DNA of 64,000 bases from assembly GCF_014196915.1 (NCBI RefSeq), contig NZ_JACIEP010000010.1:126168-190167 (forward strand), given 5' to 3'. Below, piece by piece: positions 52,321 through 61,011 of this stretch (the stretch's first letter is position 1; the number at the start of each line of letters is the position of its first letter). The position numbers and the translations under genes are program-made. The notes beneath the pieces were generated by a model that made no database searches, was not told the DNA's origin, and was given only the letters and a program-made list of their open reading frames with translations. The stretch is from Dysgonomonas hofstadii (lineage in GTDB: Bacteria; Bacteroidota; Bacteroidia; Bacteroidales; Dysgonomonadaceae).

Positions 52321-52382
52321 TTCGTACCCCTTTTTTAAAAAAGGTGCAGGGGGTACGAAAAATCACTTTATAGGGGGTACGA
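52321..52382. promoter_or_regulatory. Three GGGGTACGA sites upstream of the integrase gene
   Basis: One inverted copy (TTCGTACCCC, 52321-52330) and two direct copies (GGGGGTACGAA at 52349-52359; GGGGGTACGA at 52373-52382, 24 bases apart) lie between the tRNA and the integrase gene. Such a cluster at an element end may be the arm-type binding sites of the recombinase or an operator for its promoter. This is an inference. Confidence 0.5.
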
Positions 52383-52482
52383 TTTGTCCTAAATTGGCAG
52401 TATGTTGTCGCCATTTGGCAGTGTGCATAAAACTCATTTACAGATAGTTATAAGTAATTTTGTAACATTAAAAAATGAGTTT

Positions 52483-53925
52483 ATGAAAAGTACATTTAAG
52501 ATTCTTTTCTATTTGAAAAGAGACAAAGAAAAATCAGATGGTTCAATACCTATTTTTGGGAGGATTACGATTGACGGACAAGCAAGCCGTTTTAATACTA
52601 AATATAGTATTAAACCTGAATTATGGGACACGAAATCTTCTACTATCATTGGCAAAACAAAAGAAGCCCTTGAAATCAATTCTGTTTTAGAAGCTATTAA
52701 AACGAGTGTTTATAATGTATATCACGAATTACTTACCCGTGAAAACAATGTAAATGCCGAAAGGGTAAAAAATATCTTTCTCGGTCTTGAAATAAAACAT
52801 CAAACTGTTCTCGAACTTTTCCAACGCCACAATGAGGATCTTGCCAAATTAGTCGGCATAAGTAAATCTAAAGAAACACTCCAAAAATATGAAGTTGCCT
52901 ATAGACGCATGGCTGGCTTCATCAAGGAGTATTATAATGTATCAGATATTTCTTTGAAAGAAGTAAATCATATGTTCCTGCATAATTTCGAGATTTACCT
53001 GATGACTACCTGTAAATGCAAAGAAAATACGACTGCAAAATTCCTACAACGTTTCCGAACCATTATTATCATGGCGAAAAACAACGGTTGGATACATATT
53101 GACCCGTTTGCCAATTTCAAGATACGATTCAAAAAAACGGATCGTGGCTACTTAACACAACAGGAGATTGATATAATTATGTGTAAGAAATTCGCTTCCG
53201 AACGTCTTGAACGAGTAAGGGATATATTCATTTTCAGTTGCTTTAGCGGACTTGCATACATAGATGTAAAGAATTTGCGCCAGTCAAATATTCGTACTTC
53301 TTTCGATGACGGATTGTGGATTATGGGCAAACGAGAAAAAACAGGCGTAAATTATAATGTGCCTTTACTTGATATCCCAAAGCAAATTATAGAGAAATAT
53401 TCGGGTAAATTGCCAGATGATAAAGCACTTCCGGTAATGAGTAATCAAAAGATGAATGAATACCTCAAAGAAATCGGAACAATCTGTGGAATTGATAAAA
53501 ATTTAAGCTATCACCTTGCAAGACATACGTTTGCGACTCTCACGCTTACAAAAGGTGTATCTATCGAAAGCGTGTCAAAGATGTTAGGGCATACTAATAT
53601 CAAAACTACCCAAATTTACGCACGAATTACTGATGTTAAAGTCAGCAATGATATGGCTTCTTTTGCTGAAAAACTGGAAGAAAAGAGAACCAAATCTAAA
53701 TCTAAATTAGATCAACTCTTTGAGTGCCTTTCACTACGTGAAAAAATGGCTTTATTTAATCTTCCCGGCACTTTGTCTGATGATCCCGAAAGATTAAAGC
53801 GAATATCCGTCATGTGGCACAGCCTTTCGGAAGAAGAAAAATCCTCTCTCTGGTCAAACACCTTTGAAAGTGAGAATAATTTAACTTTCAAACCAATGAA
53901 AGCTAAAACCCAGGTCGCTGTTTAA
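52483..53925 (+). CDS. Tyrosine recombinase (integrase) of a mobile element
   Basis: This 480-residue site-specific recombinase has an N-terminal arm-binding domain (MKSTFKILFYLKRDKEKSDG), a SAM-like core-binding domain (about 115-215) and a C-terminal catalytic domain. His344 and Arg347 (HLARHT), His370 (LGHTNIKTT) and the nucleophile Tyr379 (QIYARI) are visible. The position of the first catalytic arginine reads CFSGLAYIDVKNLR, so the Arg is not at the usual place, as reported for IntDOT of Bacteroides. It should integrate the element at the nearby tRNA-Asp. The ATG at 52483 is chosen over an earlier in-frame codon because it matches the family start. Confidence 0.92.
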   Translation: MKSTFKILFYLKRDKEKSDGSIPIFGRITIDGQASRFNTKYSIKPELWDTKSSTIIGKTKEALEINSVLEAIKTSVYNVYHELLTRENNVNAERVKNIFLGLEIKHQTVLELFQRHNEDLAKLVGISKSKETLQKYEVAYRRMAGFIKEYYNVSDISLKEVNHMFLHNFEIYLMTTCKCKENTTAKFLQRFRTIIIMAKNNGWIHIDPFANFKIRFKKTDRGYLTQQEIDIIMCKKFASERLERVRDIFIFSCFSGLAYIDVKNLRQSNIRTSFDDGLWIMGKREKTGVNYNVPLLDIPKQIIEKYSGKLPDDKALPVMSNQKMNEYLKEIGTICGIDKNLSYHLARHTFATLTLTKGVSIESVSKMLGHTNIKTTQIYARITDVKVSNDMASFAEKLEEKRTKSKSKLDQLFECLSLREKMALFNLPGTLSDDPERLKRISVMWHSLSEEEKSSLWSNTFESENNLTFKPMKAKTQVAV

Positions 53926-53944
53926 CCCATTAAATATATTTATC

Positions 53945-54469
53945 ATGGAATTACAGATTATTCAAAGTAAGATTTATGAAATCCGGGGTATGCGTGTCAT
54001 GTTAGATTATGACCTCTCCGAGTTATATCAGGTTGAAACAAAAAACCTGAAACGTTCTGTCCGGCGGAACATAGACCGCTTCCCACCCGATTTTATGATA
54101 GAACTCACAAAAGATGAGTACGATTTTTTAAGGTGCAATTTTGGCACCTTAGAAAATCAAGGTCAAGGACAACACGTAAAATACTTACCCTTTGGTTTTA
54201 CAGAACAAGGTATAGCCCAACTTTCAAGCGTTCTTAACAGTACGCTGGCCATTCAGGTTAATATATCTATCATCAGAGCTTTTGTCGCCTTACGACAATA
54301 TGCACTGGGATATGCGGAATTAAATCGTAAACTGGAGGAATTTATGGTGGAAACAAATATGCAGTTCAGTGATATTTACCAGGCTCTTACCGAACTGGCA
54401 TCACAAAAAGAACTGGAAAATAAACCCCGTAAACGTATTGGTTTTAATGTTCAACACAATGAAGAATAA
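53945..54469 (+). CDS. ORF6N domain protein
   Basis: This 174-residue protein has an ORF6N domain in its first 90 residues (IQSKIYEIRGMRVMLDYDLS, then ELYQVETKNLKRSVRRN; FPPDFMIELTKDEY). This is a DNA-binding domain typical of phage and mobile-element regulators. The C-terminal part is helical (RAFVALRQYALGYAELNRKL). It follows the integrase gene after 19 bases. It could regulate excision or antagonise host functions; the role is not proven for the family. Confidence 0.88.
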   Translation: MELQIIQSKIYEIRGMRVMLDYDLSELYQVETKNLKRSVRRNIDRFPPDFMIELTKDEYDFLRCNFGTLENQGQGQHVKYLPFGFTEQGIAQLSSVLNSTLAIQVNISIIRAFVALRQYALGYAELNRKLEEFMVETNMQFSDIYQALTELASQKELENKPRKRIGFNVQHNEE

Positions 54470-54476
54470 TATAATT

Positions 54477-54896
54477 ATGGAACGAGGATATATAAATATT
54501 AAAGAAAACAATGAAAATCAACTGATTGTTGAAGCAAAACTTGTAAATTGCACCCTATGGGTAACGAAACATCAAATTGCCGACTTATTAAATGTATTCG
54601 TCAATACGATTGGTAACAACTTTCGGAGTATATTCAAATCCGGGTTACTCCATGAGGAAGATGTTACCCGAATACATAAATTTGAGAGCAATGGGCACCC
54701 ATGCGAAACGGTACTGTATAATCTGGAAGCACTGATATTTGTCAGCTACCGTGTAGCATCTTTTGAAGCAAGGGCTTTTCGAGAATGGGTAATGAAAGCA
54801 CTAACCGAATATACCCGGAATGATAATAAAAAGACAGCCGAAGTTCTGATAGTATATAACCTGCATTCTGAACTTCCGGCTATTTCAATGAATTAA
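54477..54896 (+). CDS. RhuM-like protein (virulence RhuM N-terminal domain type)
   Basis: This 139-residue protein resembles the RhuM family: LWVTKHQIADLLNVFVNTIG, then FRSIFKSGLLHEEDVTRIHK, then YNLEALIFVSYRVASFEARA, followed by FREWVMKALTEY. Such proteins are common cargo or accessory genes of mobile elements. Their biochemical function is unclear. Two start codons are possible (54459 or 54477); the second gives a natural N-terminus (MERGYINIKENNENQ). It lies 7 bases after the ORF6N gene. Confidence 0.75.
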   Translation: MERGYINIKENNENQLIVEAKLVNCTLWVTKHQIADLLNVFVNTIGNNFRSIFKSGLLHEEDVTRIHKFESNGHPCETVLYNLEALIFVSYRVASFEARAFREWVMKALTEYTRNDNKKTAEVLIVYNLHSELPAISMN

Positions 54897-54918
54897 TAAA
54901 CGTTTAATACATTCAGAT

Positions 54919-55452
54919 ATGAAACACGTATTTTATTTATTTATCGCTGTTTTAATGGTTTCCTGCGGTTCCAACTCATCAACGAGTAATTACGAAAAAA
55001 TCATTACTGATAACCTGTTAAAAGGGAGCGACACAAAAGAAAATCTCAACTTCAAAATTGTGGAGATTAGCGAAACCGGCAATGTTACGGTTGCCGACAG
55101 TATTGCTTATTTAACTGATGAGTTCAGAAAAGACAAACAACTTATCATTGATCGTGTTGCACTTGCCCTTGAGAAGACTAAAGAATTAAAGTCTTATCAA
55201 TCAACAAAGCATAATCATGAAAAATACAATACTGACATTGCTGTTATGAGTGATCGCATAGATTCGCTTAGAAATCTTACTCCCGATAACTTGAAAGGTT
55301 ATGATAGTAGGAATCCGGCAGATGTTCTTGCCGTAATCGTTAGATGTAAATATTCATTGGTTCCTCCCGGTGGAACAGCCGTTGAAGAAACATTCGATTT
55401 TTACTTATCTCCCGATGGAAGCAAATACTACGGTAAAACCAGAGCCAAGTAA
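54919..55452 (+). CDS. Lipoprotein of the mobile element
   Basis: This 177-residue protein has a lipobox at Cys16 (VLMVSCGSN) and a helical, charged mature part (LIIDRVALALEKTKELKSYQ; DIAVMSDRIDSLRNLTPDNL). The end has a strand-rich segment (VEETFDFYLSPDGSKYYGKT). It does not match a family I know. It is the last gene of the left cluster of the element, with a terminator 26 bases downstream. It could be a surface or entry-exclusion type protein. Confidence 0.65.
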   Translation: MKHVFYLFIAVLMVSCGSNSSTSNYEKIITDNLLKGSDTKENLNFKIVEISETGNVTVADSIAYLTDEFRKDKQLIIDRVALALEKTKELKSYQSTKHNHEKYNTDIAVMSDRIDSLRNLTPDNLKGYDSRNPADVLAVIVRCKYSLVPPGGTAVEETFDFYLSPDGSKYYGKTRAK

Positions 55453-55951
55453 AAAGTATATATCACAATCCAAACGGAGCCTGTATCATATTGGTACAGG
55501 CTTTTTATATATATAGCTTTCCTTTCTGTGGGGAAAGTTCTGCGTTTTATGATGATAAACGCATAGCAGACAACTCGATTTCCTTTTTTCTATACTTCCC
55601 TCGATATAATTTCTTCCTCATTTAGCTATGTATGCGGAAAGCGGCTCGGAGTGAACGAGTATCAGGCGCGAATTTATCTCATGTTTATTGGCTGCACAAG
55701 ATCAGACGTGTTTTCAAAAAAATCTTCCTCGATTCAAAATCTCTTTTGTGATAGATTTTAAGAAATTATCCGGCAATAATTATAGCCTCTTTTCTTAAAG
55801 AAATGTACCTGTACCCCTATCAGGTACAGGAAAGCGAGTGTATTTTTTTGAAAAATCTTGATGCTGCCAAAAAGCACTACGTGAGTAAGGCACCTGAAAC
55901 TCGATCACACCTCACCGGCTCCGATACGGCATAAAAAAAAAGTCAGAAATT
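55453..55951. other. Non-coding stretch of the mobile element
   Basis: No gene is visible. After a terminator (55478-55507) come about 440 bases with hairpin-forming segments such as GTACCTG (55804-55810) facing CAGGTAC (55820-55826). A leader-like sequence leads to the small membrane gene at 55952. It could hold a regulatory RNA or the promoter of the long operon downstream. Confidence 0.5.
55478..55507 (+). terminator. Terminator after the element lipoprotein
   Basis: AGCCTGTA pairs with TACAGGCT (55478-55485 and 55495-55502), followed by TTTTATAT. Confidence 0.8.
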
Positions 55952-56188
55952 ATGAGAAATATAGAAAAAAATAGGAAACAACGACCGACAGCCTACCTTC
56001 CAATTAGCATAAAATTGGTTTTAAAAATCGTTTTGGCGGTTTTGGGCTTCTGTGTGTGGGGAACAGGGTTTATTTGGGCTTTAGTGGGCTTGTATCTCTT
56101 TCTTCCTGTTATACGGGGTATCCTCTCCTTCTTCGTGGGCATGGGTGCTATAATTCTCTTTATTCTCGCAATGCTGACCTTTTTATAA
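55952..56188 (+). CDS. Small membrane protein of the mobile element
   Basis: This 78-residue protein has a basic N-terminus (MRNIEKNRKQRPTAYLPISI) and two membrane helices (about 25-50 and 52-76). It opens the longer operon of the element, 19 bases before the 330-residue gene. No family is recognised. It may be a holin-like or accessory membrane peptide of the transfer region. Confidence 0.55.
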   Translation: MRNIEKNRKQRPTAYLPISIKLVLKIVLAVLGFCVWGTGFIWALVGLYLFLPVIRGILSFFVGMGAIILFILAMLTFL

Positions 56189-56207
56189 CCCATTAAAATT
56201 TAGAGTT

Positions 56208-57200
56208 ATGAGCAAAGTATTTTTATTAGGAGCAAACAAGGAAATTGACAGGGCTAAACAAGTAGTAGAAGTCAATCAGGTTATCCAAATGGAGGGGTAC
56301 AGCTACGACAGATATGTAGTCTATGACATCGTTAAAAACGATTGGGGAGTACATTACAAGCTGATTAACCTACGGGGAAAAATCTTTCAAACGGCAGACA
56401 TAATCAGACCATTGAAAGAAAAATTCGGTATCGGTTACTATTACGACAGCGAAAACCCTGAATTTATGGACGGTTTTGAAGTGGCGATACTCCTTCAGGA
56501 AGCGAAAGAAAAAGCCAAAGCGGAAGCGGACGAAGCCGAAAAAGAGAGAATAAGAGTAGAAGAAGTTAAGGTAATAGGGCGTAAACGCTTTGCCGATATA
56601 TTTCCCGAAGATGCTTTAGGCGTTATAGTGGCACGGCTGAAACAGAACGAAAGCGACAGCCAAACCGACTATTACGCAAGCAGTAACCAACGCACCGTTA
56701 TTTTAGGCTTTTCCAAACATAAGAGGGACATCTTTTCCGAAATGCGTAAACACGCATCCAATTTCGAAGAAACCACCTATTTATCAGAGTTTAACGAAGA
56801 TTACGAACATAGGGAAAAATACTCTATGGGTGCAGGGTATTATTTAGGCGAATATAGGCATAGCGGTTGGATAATTGAAAAAGTAGGCGTTTGGAAACGT
56901 GAAAACACAATAGAGGAATTTGCCTATACCGCAGGGAACGAAGATAATATACATATCAGTAAGACCGACAGCACACCCCCAAGCAATCCACAGGGAACAA
57001 GTACGGGTAATTGCACAGTAGTAGAATATTCAGCCAAAGCAGTTGCAGTTTTCGGAGAAACGAAAGCAATTAAAGACGAACTCAAAGCAATGGGCGGACG
57101 CTTCAACAGCCGATTAACCTTTAATGGTAAGAAGTTGGCAGGGTGGATATTTCCGAAATCACAGGAACAACGGTTAGCTTATTATTTCGGATTGGATTAA
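56208..57200 (+). CDS. Conserved mobile-element protein of unknown function
   Basis: This 330-residue soluble protein has a mixed N-terminal domain (SYDRYVVYDIVKNDWGVHYK), an acidic coiled-coil-like stretch (AKEKAKAEADEAEKERIRVE) and a middle domain (YASSNQRTVILGFSKHKRDI). At the C-terminus a segment reads VAVFGETKAIKDELKAMGGR, then FNSRLTFNGKKLAGWIFPKS. That closing module recurs in proteins of Bacteroidales mobile elements and phages, without a known role. It is followed by a GC-rich hairpin at 57211-57229 just before the next gene. Confidence 0.7.
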   Translation: MSKVFLLGANKEIDRAKQVVEVNQVIQMEGYSYDRYVVYDIVKNDWGVHYKLINLRGKIFQTADIIRPLKEKFGIGYYYDSENPEFMDGFEVAILLQEAKEKAKAEADEAEKERIRVEEVKVIGRKRFADIFPEDALGVIVARLKQNESDSQTDYYASSNQRTVILGFSKHKRDIFSEMRKHASNFEETTYLSEFNEDYEHREKYSMGAGYYLGEYRHSGWIIEKVGVWKRENTIEEFAYTAGNEDNIHISKTDSTPPSNPQGTSTGNCTVVEYSAKAVAVFGETKAIKDELKAMGGRFNSRLTFNGKKLAGWIFPKSQEQRLAYYFGLD

Positions 57201-57210
57201 GTAGTAACAC

Positions 57211-57229
57211 GGGGCAGTAACCCTGCCCC
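57211..57229 (+). other. Short GC-rich hairpin
   Basis: GGGGCAG and CTGCCCC form a 7-base stem without a T-run, 16 bases before the start codon of the PcfK-like gene. A similar hairpin precedes the gene at 59233. It may protect or insulate the mRNA. Confidence 0.55.
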
Positions 57230-57244
57230 ACAATACCAAAAAAC

Positions 57245-57655
57245 ATGAAAGCATCAAATCATTTCAAAAACGATATAAAGGCATATTTAGACCAACGGGC
57301 AGAAACAGATGTATTGTTCTCATTCCAATACTCCAAACCCGAAAAGAACATTGACGATTGTGTTACATACATTCTCAACAGCGTACAAAAAACAGGCTGT
57401 AACGGCTTTGCAGACGAGGAAATTTATAGCATGGCAGTACATTTTTACGATGAAGATAATATCGAAGTAGGCAAGCAGATAAACGCCCATGTAGTCGTAA
57501 ACCATGTAGTGGAACTGACCGCAGAAGAAAAGGAACAAGCACGTAAGGATGCCATACAAAAGGCACAGGACGAAGCATACAGGAAAATGATACAGCCTGT
57601 TAAGAAAACCAAGAAAGTAGCATTAAATCCTCAACCCAGTTTATTTGATTTTTAA
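57245..57655 (+). CDS. PcfK-like protein
   Basis: This 136-residue protein fits the PcfK family found next to pcfJ in Bacteroidales elements (FKNDIKAYLDQRAETDVLFS, then YILNSVQKTGCNGFADEEIY, then VVVNHVVELTAEEKEQARKD). The family is linked to conjugative elements but its role is unknown. It stands directly before the PcfJ-like gene (11-base gap) as usual. The last part is basic and ends QPSLFDF. Confidence 0.85.
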   Translation: MKASNHFKNDIKAYLDQRAETDVLFSFQYSKPEKNIDDCVTYILNSVQKTGCNGFADEEIYSMAVHFYDEDNIEVGKQINAHVVVNHVVELTAEEKEQARKDAIQKAQDEAYRKMIQPVKKTKKVALNPQPSLFDF

Positions 57656-57666
57656 AATATAGACCT

Positions 57667-58959
57667 ATGAAACCGCAAAATAAATTTCAAGCACAAGTAG
57701 TTGAAGCGAGTAGAACTCTACCACAAGTTACCAAAGAGCAAGTTAATTGGGGGTATGAAAACGGCATCGACCATATCGGGCACAGAACCGAAAAAGGGGT
57801 AATTACCTGTACTAAATGCGGTCATTCATGGCAGGGAGCAGGGTATTTGGTTACCACCCTTACCGATTGTGACTGTCCGAACTGCAAAGCCAAGCTAAAG
57901 GTAGAAACCACCAAGAAACGAATGTTTAACAACCGTTATTATATGACCATTATTACTACTCACAAAGGTTATCAGGTTTTACGTTCCGTAATGTTGTTCT
58001 ATTCGGCAAAGATAGGAGAAGCAACCAAATATGACTATTCGGAAGTTATGCAACGGTGGATTGCTCCGGGCGGTAAACATTGCACATTGGCAAAACTCCG
58101 TCAGACAATGGGCAACTGTTACATTGATTCATGGATATATCACACTGACATAGAATTGCGTAGCGAAAGCACCAATAACAAGTTTTATATAAATGTCTAT
58201 GACAAAATTCATACAAGCGTTATTTATCCACAACAACAACTCATTCCCGAACTGAAAAGAACAGGCATTAAAAAGCGAAATTTCAATCAAAAACCCTTCG
58301 ATGTGTATAAGGCATTATTGAAAAATAGCCGAATGGAAACCCTGTTGAAATCAGGACAATTAAGCCTGTTTAAATCATTCCTGAATGATGCTTACCGCAA
58401 GGTAGATAATTACTGGGCATCTATCCGCATCTGCATCCGTAACGGATACAAAATCAAAGATGCAACATTATGGTTTGACTACATTGATTATCTGCGCTTT
58501 TTCGGTAAAGACTTACACAATGCAAAGTATGTTTGCCCGTCAGACCTGCACAGGGAACACGACAGATATATGCACAAGAAAGCAAAGGCAGATGCACAAA
58601 AGGAAATAGAAAAACTACGGGAGAAAGAAGAAGCATTCAGGCAAGCAAAAGCCAAGTTTTTCGGGCTTACCTTTTCCGATGGACTTATACAAGTACGGGT
58701 ACTTGAAAGTATAGAAGAAATACTATTGGAGGGTAAATTGATGCATCATTGTGTAGGCGGTTACTATTCAAAAACAGATTCCCTGATACTCTCTGCCTGT
58801 ATTGACGGCAAAAAAATAGAAACCATCGAAATATCCCTTTCAAAATTGCAGGTTATCCAATCGAGGGGGGTATGCAACAAGAATACAAAATACCACAATC
58901 AAATTATCAACCTTGTAGAGAACAATATACCTCTCATAGAAAGCAGATTAGCAGCATAA
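57667..58959 (+). CDS. PcfJ-like protein
   Basis: This 430-residue protein has an N-terminal zinc-ribbon-like pair of CxxC motifs (CTKCGHSWQG and CDCPNCKAKL). A central helical part follows, then the C-terminal PcfJ core (LEGKLMHHCVGGYYSKTDSL; LILSACIDGKKIETIEISLS). PcfJ genes belong to conjugative plasmids and integrated elements. The biochemical role is not established; the zinc ribbon and the conserved His-His-Cys cluster suggest nucleic acid handling. It is co-transcribed with the PcfK-like gene. Confidence 0.9.
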   Translation: MKPQNKFQAQVVEASRTLPQVTKEQVNWGYENGIDHIGHRTEKGVITCTKCGHSWQGAGYLVTTLTDCDCPNCKAKLKVETTKKRMFNNRYYMTIITTHKGYQVLRSVMLFYSAKIGEATKYDYSEVMQRWIAPGGKHCTLAKLRQTMGNCYIDSWIYHTDIELRSESTNNKFYINVYDKIHTSVIYPQQQLIPELKRTGIKKRNFNQKPFDVYKALLKNSRMETLLKSGQLSLFKSFLNDAYRKVDNYWASIRICIRNGYKIKDATLWFDYIDYLRFFGKDLHNAKYVCPSDLHREHDRYMHKKAKADAQKEIEKLREKEEAFRQAKAKFFGLTFSDGLIQVRVLESIEEILLEGKLMHHCVGGYYSKTDSLILSACIDGKKIETIEISLSKLQVIQSRGVCNKNTKYHNQIINLVENNIPLIESRLAA

Positions 58960-58983
58960 AATCAATTTTAAACAGTAAACAAT

Positions 58984-59190
58984 ATGAAAGCAACAGAAGT
59001 AAACGAAAATTTAATTGGGAAGTATTGCCACATTTCGGGCGACTTAGAAAACGGATATTTTGACGGAAAACCGTACATCTGCCACGAGAGTATCACACGA
59101 GTTATCACTCGCATAACTGACACACATATCATTTGCGAATGTGGCAGAAAATTCTTAAAAAACCAAAATTTAGAGATTGTAGAACGCTAA
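58984..59190 (+). CDS. Small mobile-element protein, 68 residues
   Basis: This 68-residue protein has beta-strand character and two cysteine-histidine pairs that could bind a metal (YCHISGDLENGYFDGKPYIC, then H; IICECGRKFLKN). It is plausible in context, 24 bases after the PcfJ-like gene and before a hairpin (59200-59217). No family is known to me. Confidence 0.6.
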   Translation: MKATEVNENLIGKYCHISGDLENGYFDGKPYICHESITRVITRITDTHIICECGRKFLKNQNLEIVER

Positions 59191-59199
59191 TAAATCATA

Positions 59200-59217
59200 G
59201 GGCGGAGCAATCCGCCC
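59200..59217 (+). other. Short GC-rich hairpin
   Basis: GGGCGGA and TCCGCCC form a perfect 7-base stem with a 4-base loop. It sits 16 bases upstream of the SLOG gene start, in the same position as the hairpin before the PcfK-like gene. Confidence 0.6.
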
Positions 59218-59232
59218 ACAACAAAAAAGAAT

Positions 59233-60084
59233 ATGAAACAAGATAAATCAATAACAATCGCATTTTCAGGACATAGAAGCAATCGTATTACTATGGATAT
59301 GGATAGTCTTGCCAAACAGGCAGAAAAGACAATCACAGCCTTTTATATGCAGGGGTACAGGCACTTTATGACAGGTATGGCAGAAGGTTTTGACCTTCTG
59401 ACGGCAGAAGCCGTTTTGAAGATAAAAAATCTTCATACCGACATAAAGCTGATATGTGTCATTCCCTTTTCGGGACAGGCTTTAAGGTTTTCCGATGAAG
59501 ATAAAAAACGGTATGGAATCATTTTTCAGCAATGCGATGAATCCATATTGATTACCGACCGATATTATAAAGGATGCTTTCACCGCCGTAATGATTATCT
59601 GGTAGATAACTCCGCATTCCTAATTAGCTATTTTGACGGAGAAAGCAAAGGCGGTACATATTACACCGTAAATCGGGCTAAGTCCAAGAATATAGCAGTC
59701 ATTAACCTGATGGACTACCAACGGGCTAACGAATGGTGGAATAGTGCCACAAGTGAAGAAAAAGACCTGTTTTCAGGCTATTCTACCGAAACGGAACAAT
59801 CCTTATTTTGGGAACAGCTACACGAATCAGACAGAAGCAACATTCATCAATACTACCAGTACCAAACGGGTAAAATCGAATTACAGGAAGATGATGCCAA
59901 CAGCCTGTTAATGGAGATTATATGCGAATTGGCAGACATCGCACTGGAAAAGGAATATAGTATGCCCCGTGAAAAAATGTGCGACAGGCACGGCTCATTC
60001 TTAGAAAAGTATCAGGACAGTTTTAATAACTTGTATGATAATATTGAGGACAGAATAGTAAGCTACGATTTTATAACAGAATAA
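59233..60084 (+). CDS. SLOG-family (DUF1273/YoqJ-like) protein
   Basis: This 283-residue protein begins with a Rossmann-like SLOG domain (about 1-165: ITIAFSGHRSNRITMDMDSL; YRHFMTGMAEGFDLLTAEAV; YFDGESKGGTYYTVNRAKSK), the family that senses or makes nucleotide-derived ligands. The C-terminal 115 residues are helical and acidic with no recognised domain. SLOG proteins are often linked to mobile elements and defence systems. Here it is part of the element operon, 12 bases before a DUF3873-like gene. Confidence 0.8.
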   Translation: MKQDKSITIAFSGHRSNRITMDMDSLAKQAEKTITAFYMQGYRHFMTGMAEGFDLLTAEAVLKIKNLHTDIKLICVIPFSGQALRFSDEDKKRYGIIFQQCDESILITDRYYKGCFHRRNDYLVDNSAFLISYFDGESKGGTYYTVNRAKSKNIAVINLMDYQRANEWWNSATSEEKDLFSGYSTETEQSLFWEQLHESDRSNIHQYYQYQTGKIELQEDDANSLLMEIICELADIALEKEYSMPREKMCDRHGSFLEKYQDSFNNLYDNIEDRIVSYDFITE

Positions 60085-60096
60085 ATATATACGGAT

Positions 60097-60315
60097 ATGA
60101 AAACAAATTCAATCAATCACAACGGCTGTTCCGTATGCGGACAGGGAAAAGAGAACTATACAACGTTTCGTTTTGCACACCGCCCGAAACAGACATTCTA
60201 TCAGTACGATTACAGGCACACAGACGGGGAGTTATTTTCAATAGTCGCACCGACTTTGGAGGAATGCCGTACCCGTCGGGATGAATGGCTAACTAAGAAA
60301 AGTAATAACAACTAA
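60097..60315 (+). CDS. DUF3873 family protein
   Basis: This 72-residue protein shows the family features: an N-terminal CSVCGQGKENYTTF segment with a CxxC pair, then YQYDYRHTDGELFSIVAPTL, then EECRTRRDEWL. DUF3873 proteins are carried by Bacteroides conjugative transposons. It probably binds zinc. It overlaps nothing and leads into the last plus-strand gene of the cluster 11 bases later. Confidence 0.85.
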   Translation: MKTNSINHNGCSVCGQGKENYTTFRFAHRPKQTFYQYDYRHTDGELFSIVAPTLEECRTRRDEWLTKKSNNN

Positions 60316-60326
60316 TACCCAACATC

Positions 60327-61001
60327 ATGGCACAGGAAAAAATGGACGATTGGATGCAAGATGCGAAAGACCTTGCAAAAGCGGAACGGGAACTCAAAAT
60401 AGAACATTGGGTATATATAACCTTTGAAATAAGGGACGAGGATAGAAACCGTGAAATACTACATATAATCGACATACCCCGTGCCATGTTAGACCGTTGG
60501 CGGTGGGTAATCGAATGGCGCAGGGCAAAGTTAGTATGCAAATATCCCCGTAAGCATATTTGGGTATATCACTGTGCATACGACAAGCGGACGGGCTTGC
60601 AGACGGGTTTTGATTTTTTGTTAGGCAAAGTAACTTCGGCAAAGGCACAGATAACTAAGGTAGAGAGGGCAATCGCCAAATATACCGACTATATGACACA
60701 CAACGACCTATTTTTTAATATAGATACGGATGAGAAGTTACTCAAATCTAAATCCAAATTGGAGCAAAAAAAGAAGAATTATAATGAAGCGTATGCCATT
60801 TTACAGGCAGAAGTCATCAAGCATAAACAGAACAGCACCATGTATAAATTATTTATAGGATTCAAGAAATTAGGCGAGTTTGCCTCTATCATGGAAGCCA
60901 AGAAACACGCGGATAATAGCGGATTATCAGGTACTTTTAACCTGATTGGCGACCGCTATCGGGATAGTTGGTATGTTTTCCCGAACTTCAAAAATGAGTA
61001 G
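60327..61001 (+). CDS. Hypothetical mobile-element protein, 224 residues
   Basis: This 224-residue soluble protein has a basic, tryptophan-rich middle (MLDRWRWVIEWRRAKLVCKY, then PRKHIWVYH) and coiled-coil-like helices (KLLKSKSKLEQKKKNYNEAY). The end is more compact (RYRDSWYVFPNFKNE). It could bind DNA or RNA. It is the last gene of the plus-strand operon, followed by a GC-rich hairpin at 61012-61029. Confidence 0.6.
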   Translation: MAQEKMDDWMQDAKDLAKAERELKIEHWVYITFEIRDEDRNREILHIIDIPRAMLDRWRWVIEWRRAKLVCKYPRKHIWVYHCAYDKRTGLQTGFDFLLGKVTSAKAQITKVERAIAKYTDYMTHNDLFFNIDTDEKLLKSKSKLEQKKKNYNEAYAILQAEVIKHKQNSTMYKLFIGFKKLGEFASIMEAKKHADNSGLSGTFNLIGDRYRDSWYVFPNFKNE

Positions 61002-61011
61002 ATATGATAAT

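Noticed and set aside
52045..52338. Frame running through the tRNA-Asp gene
   Set aside because: Part of it is the tRNA itself, and the rest ends in the tRNA terminator.
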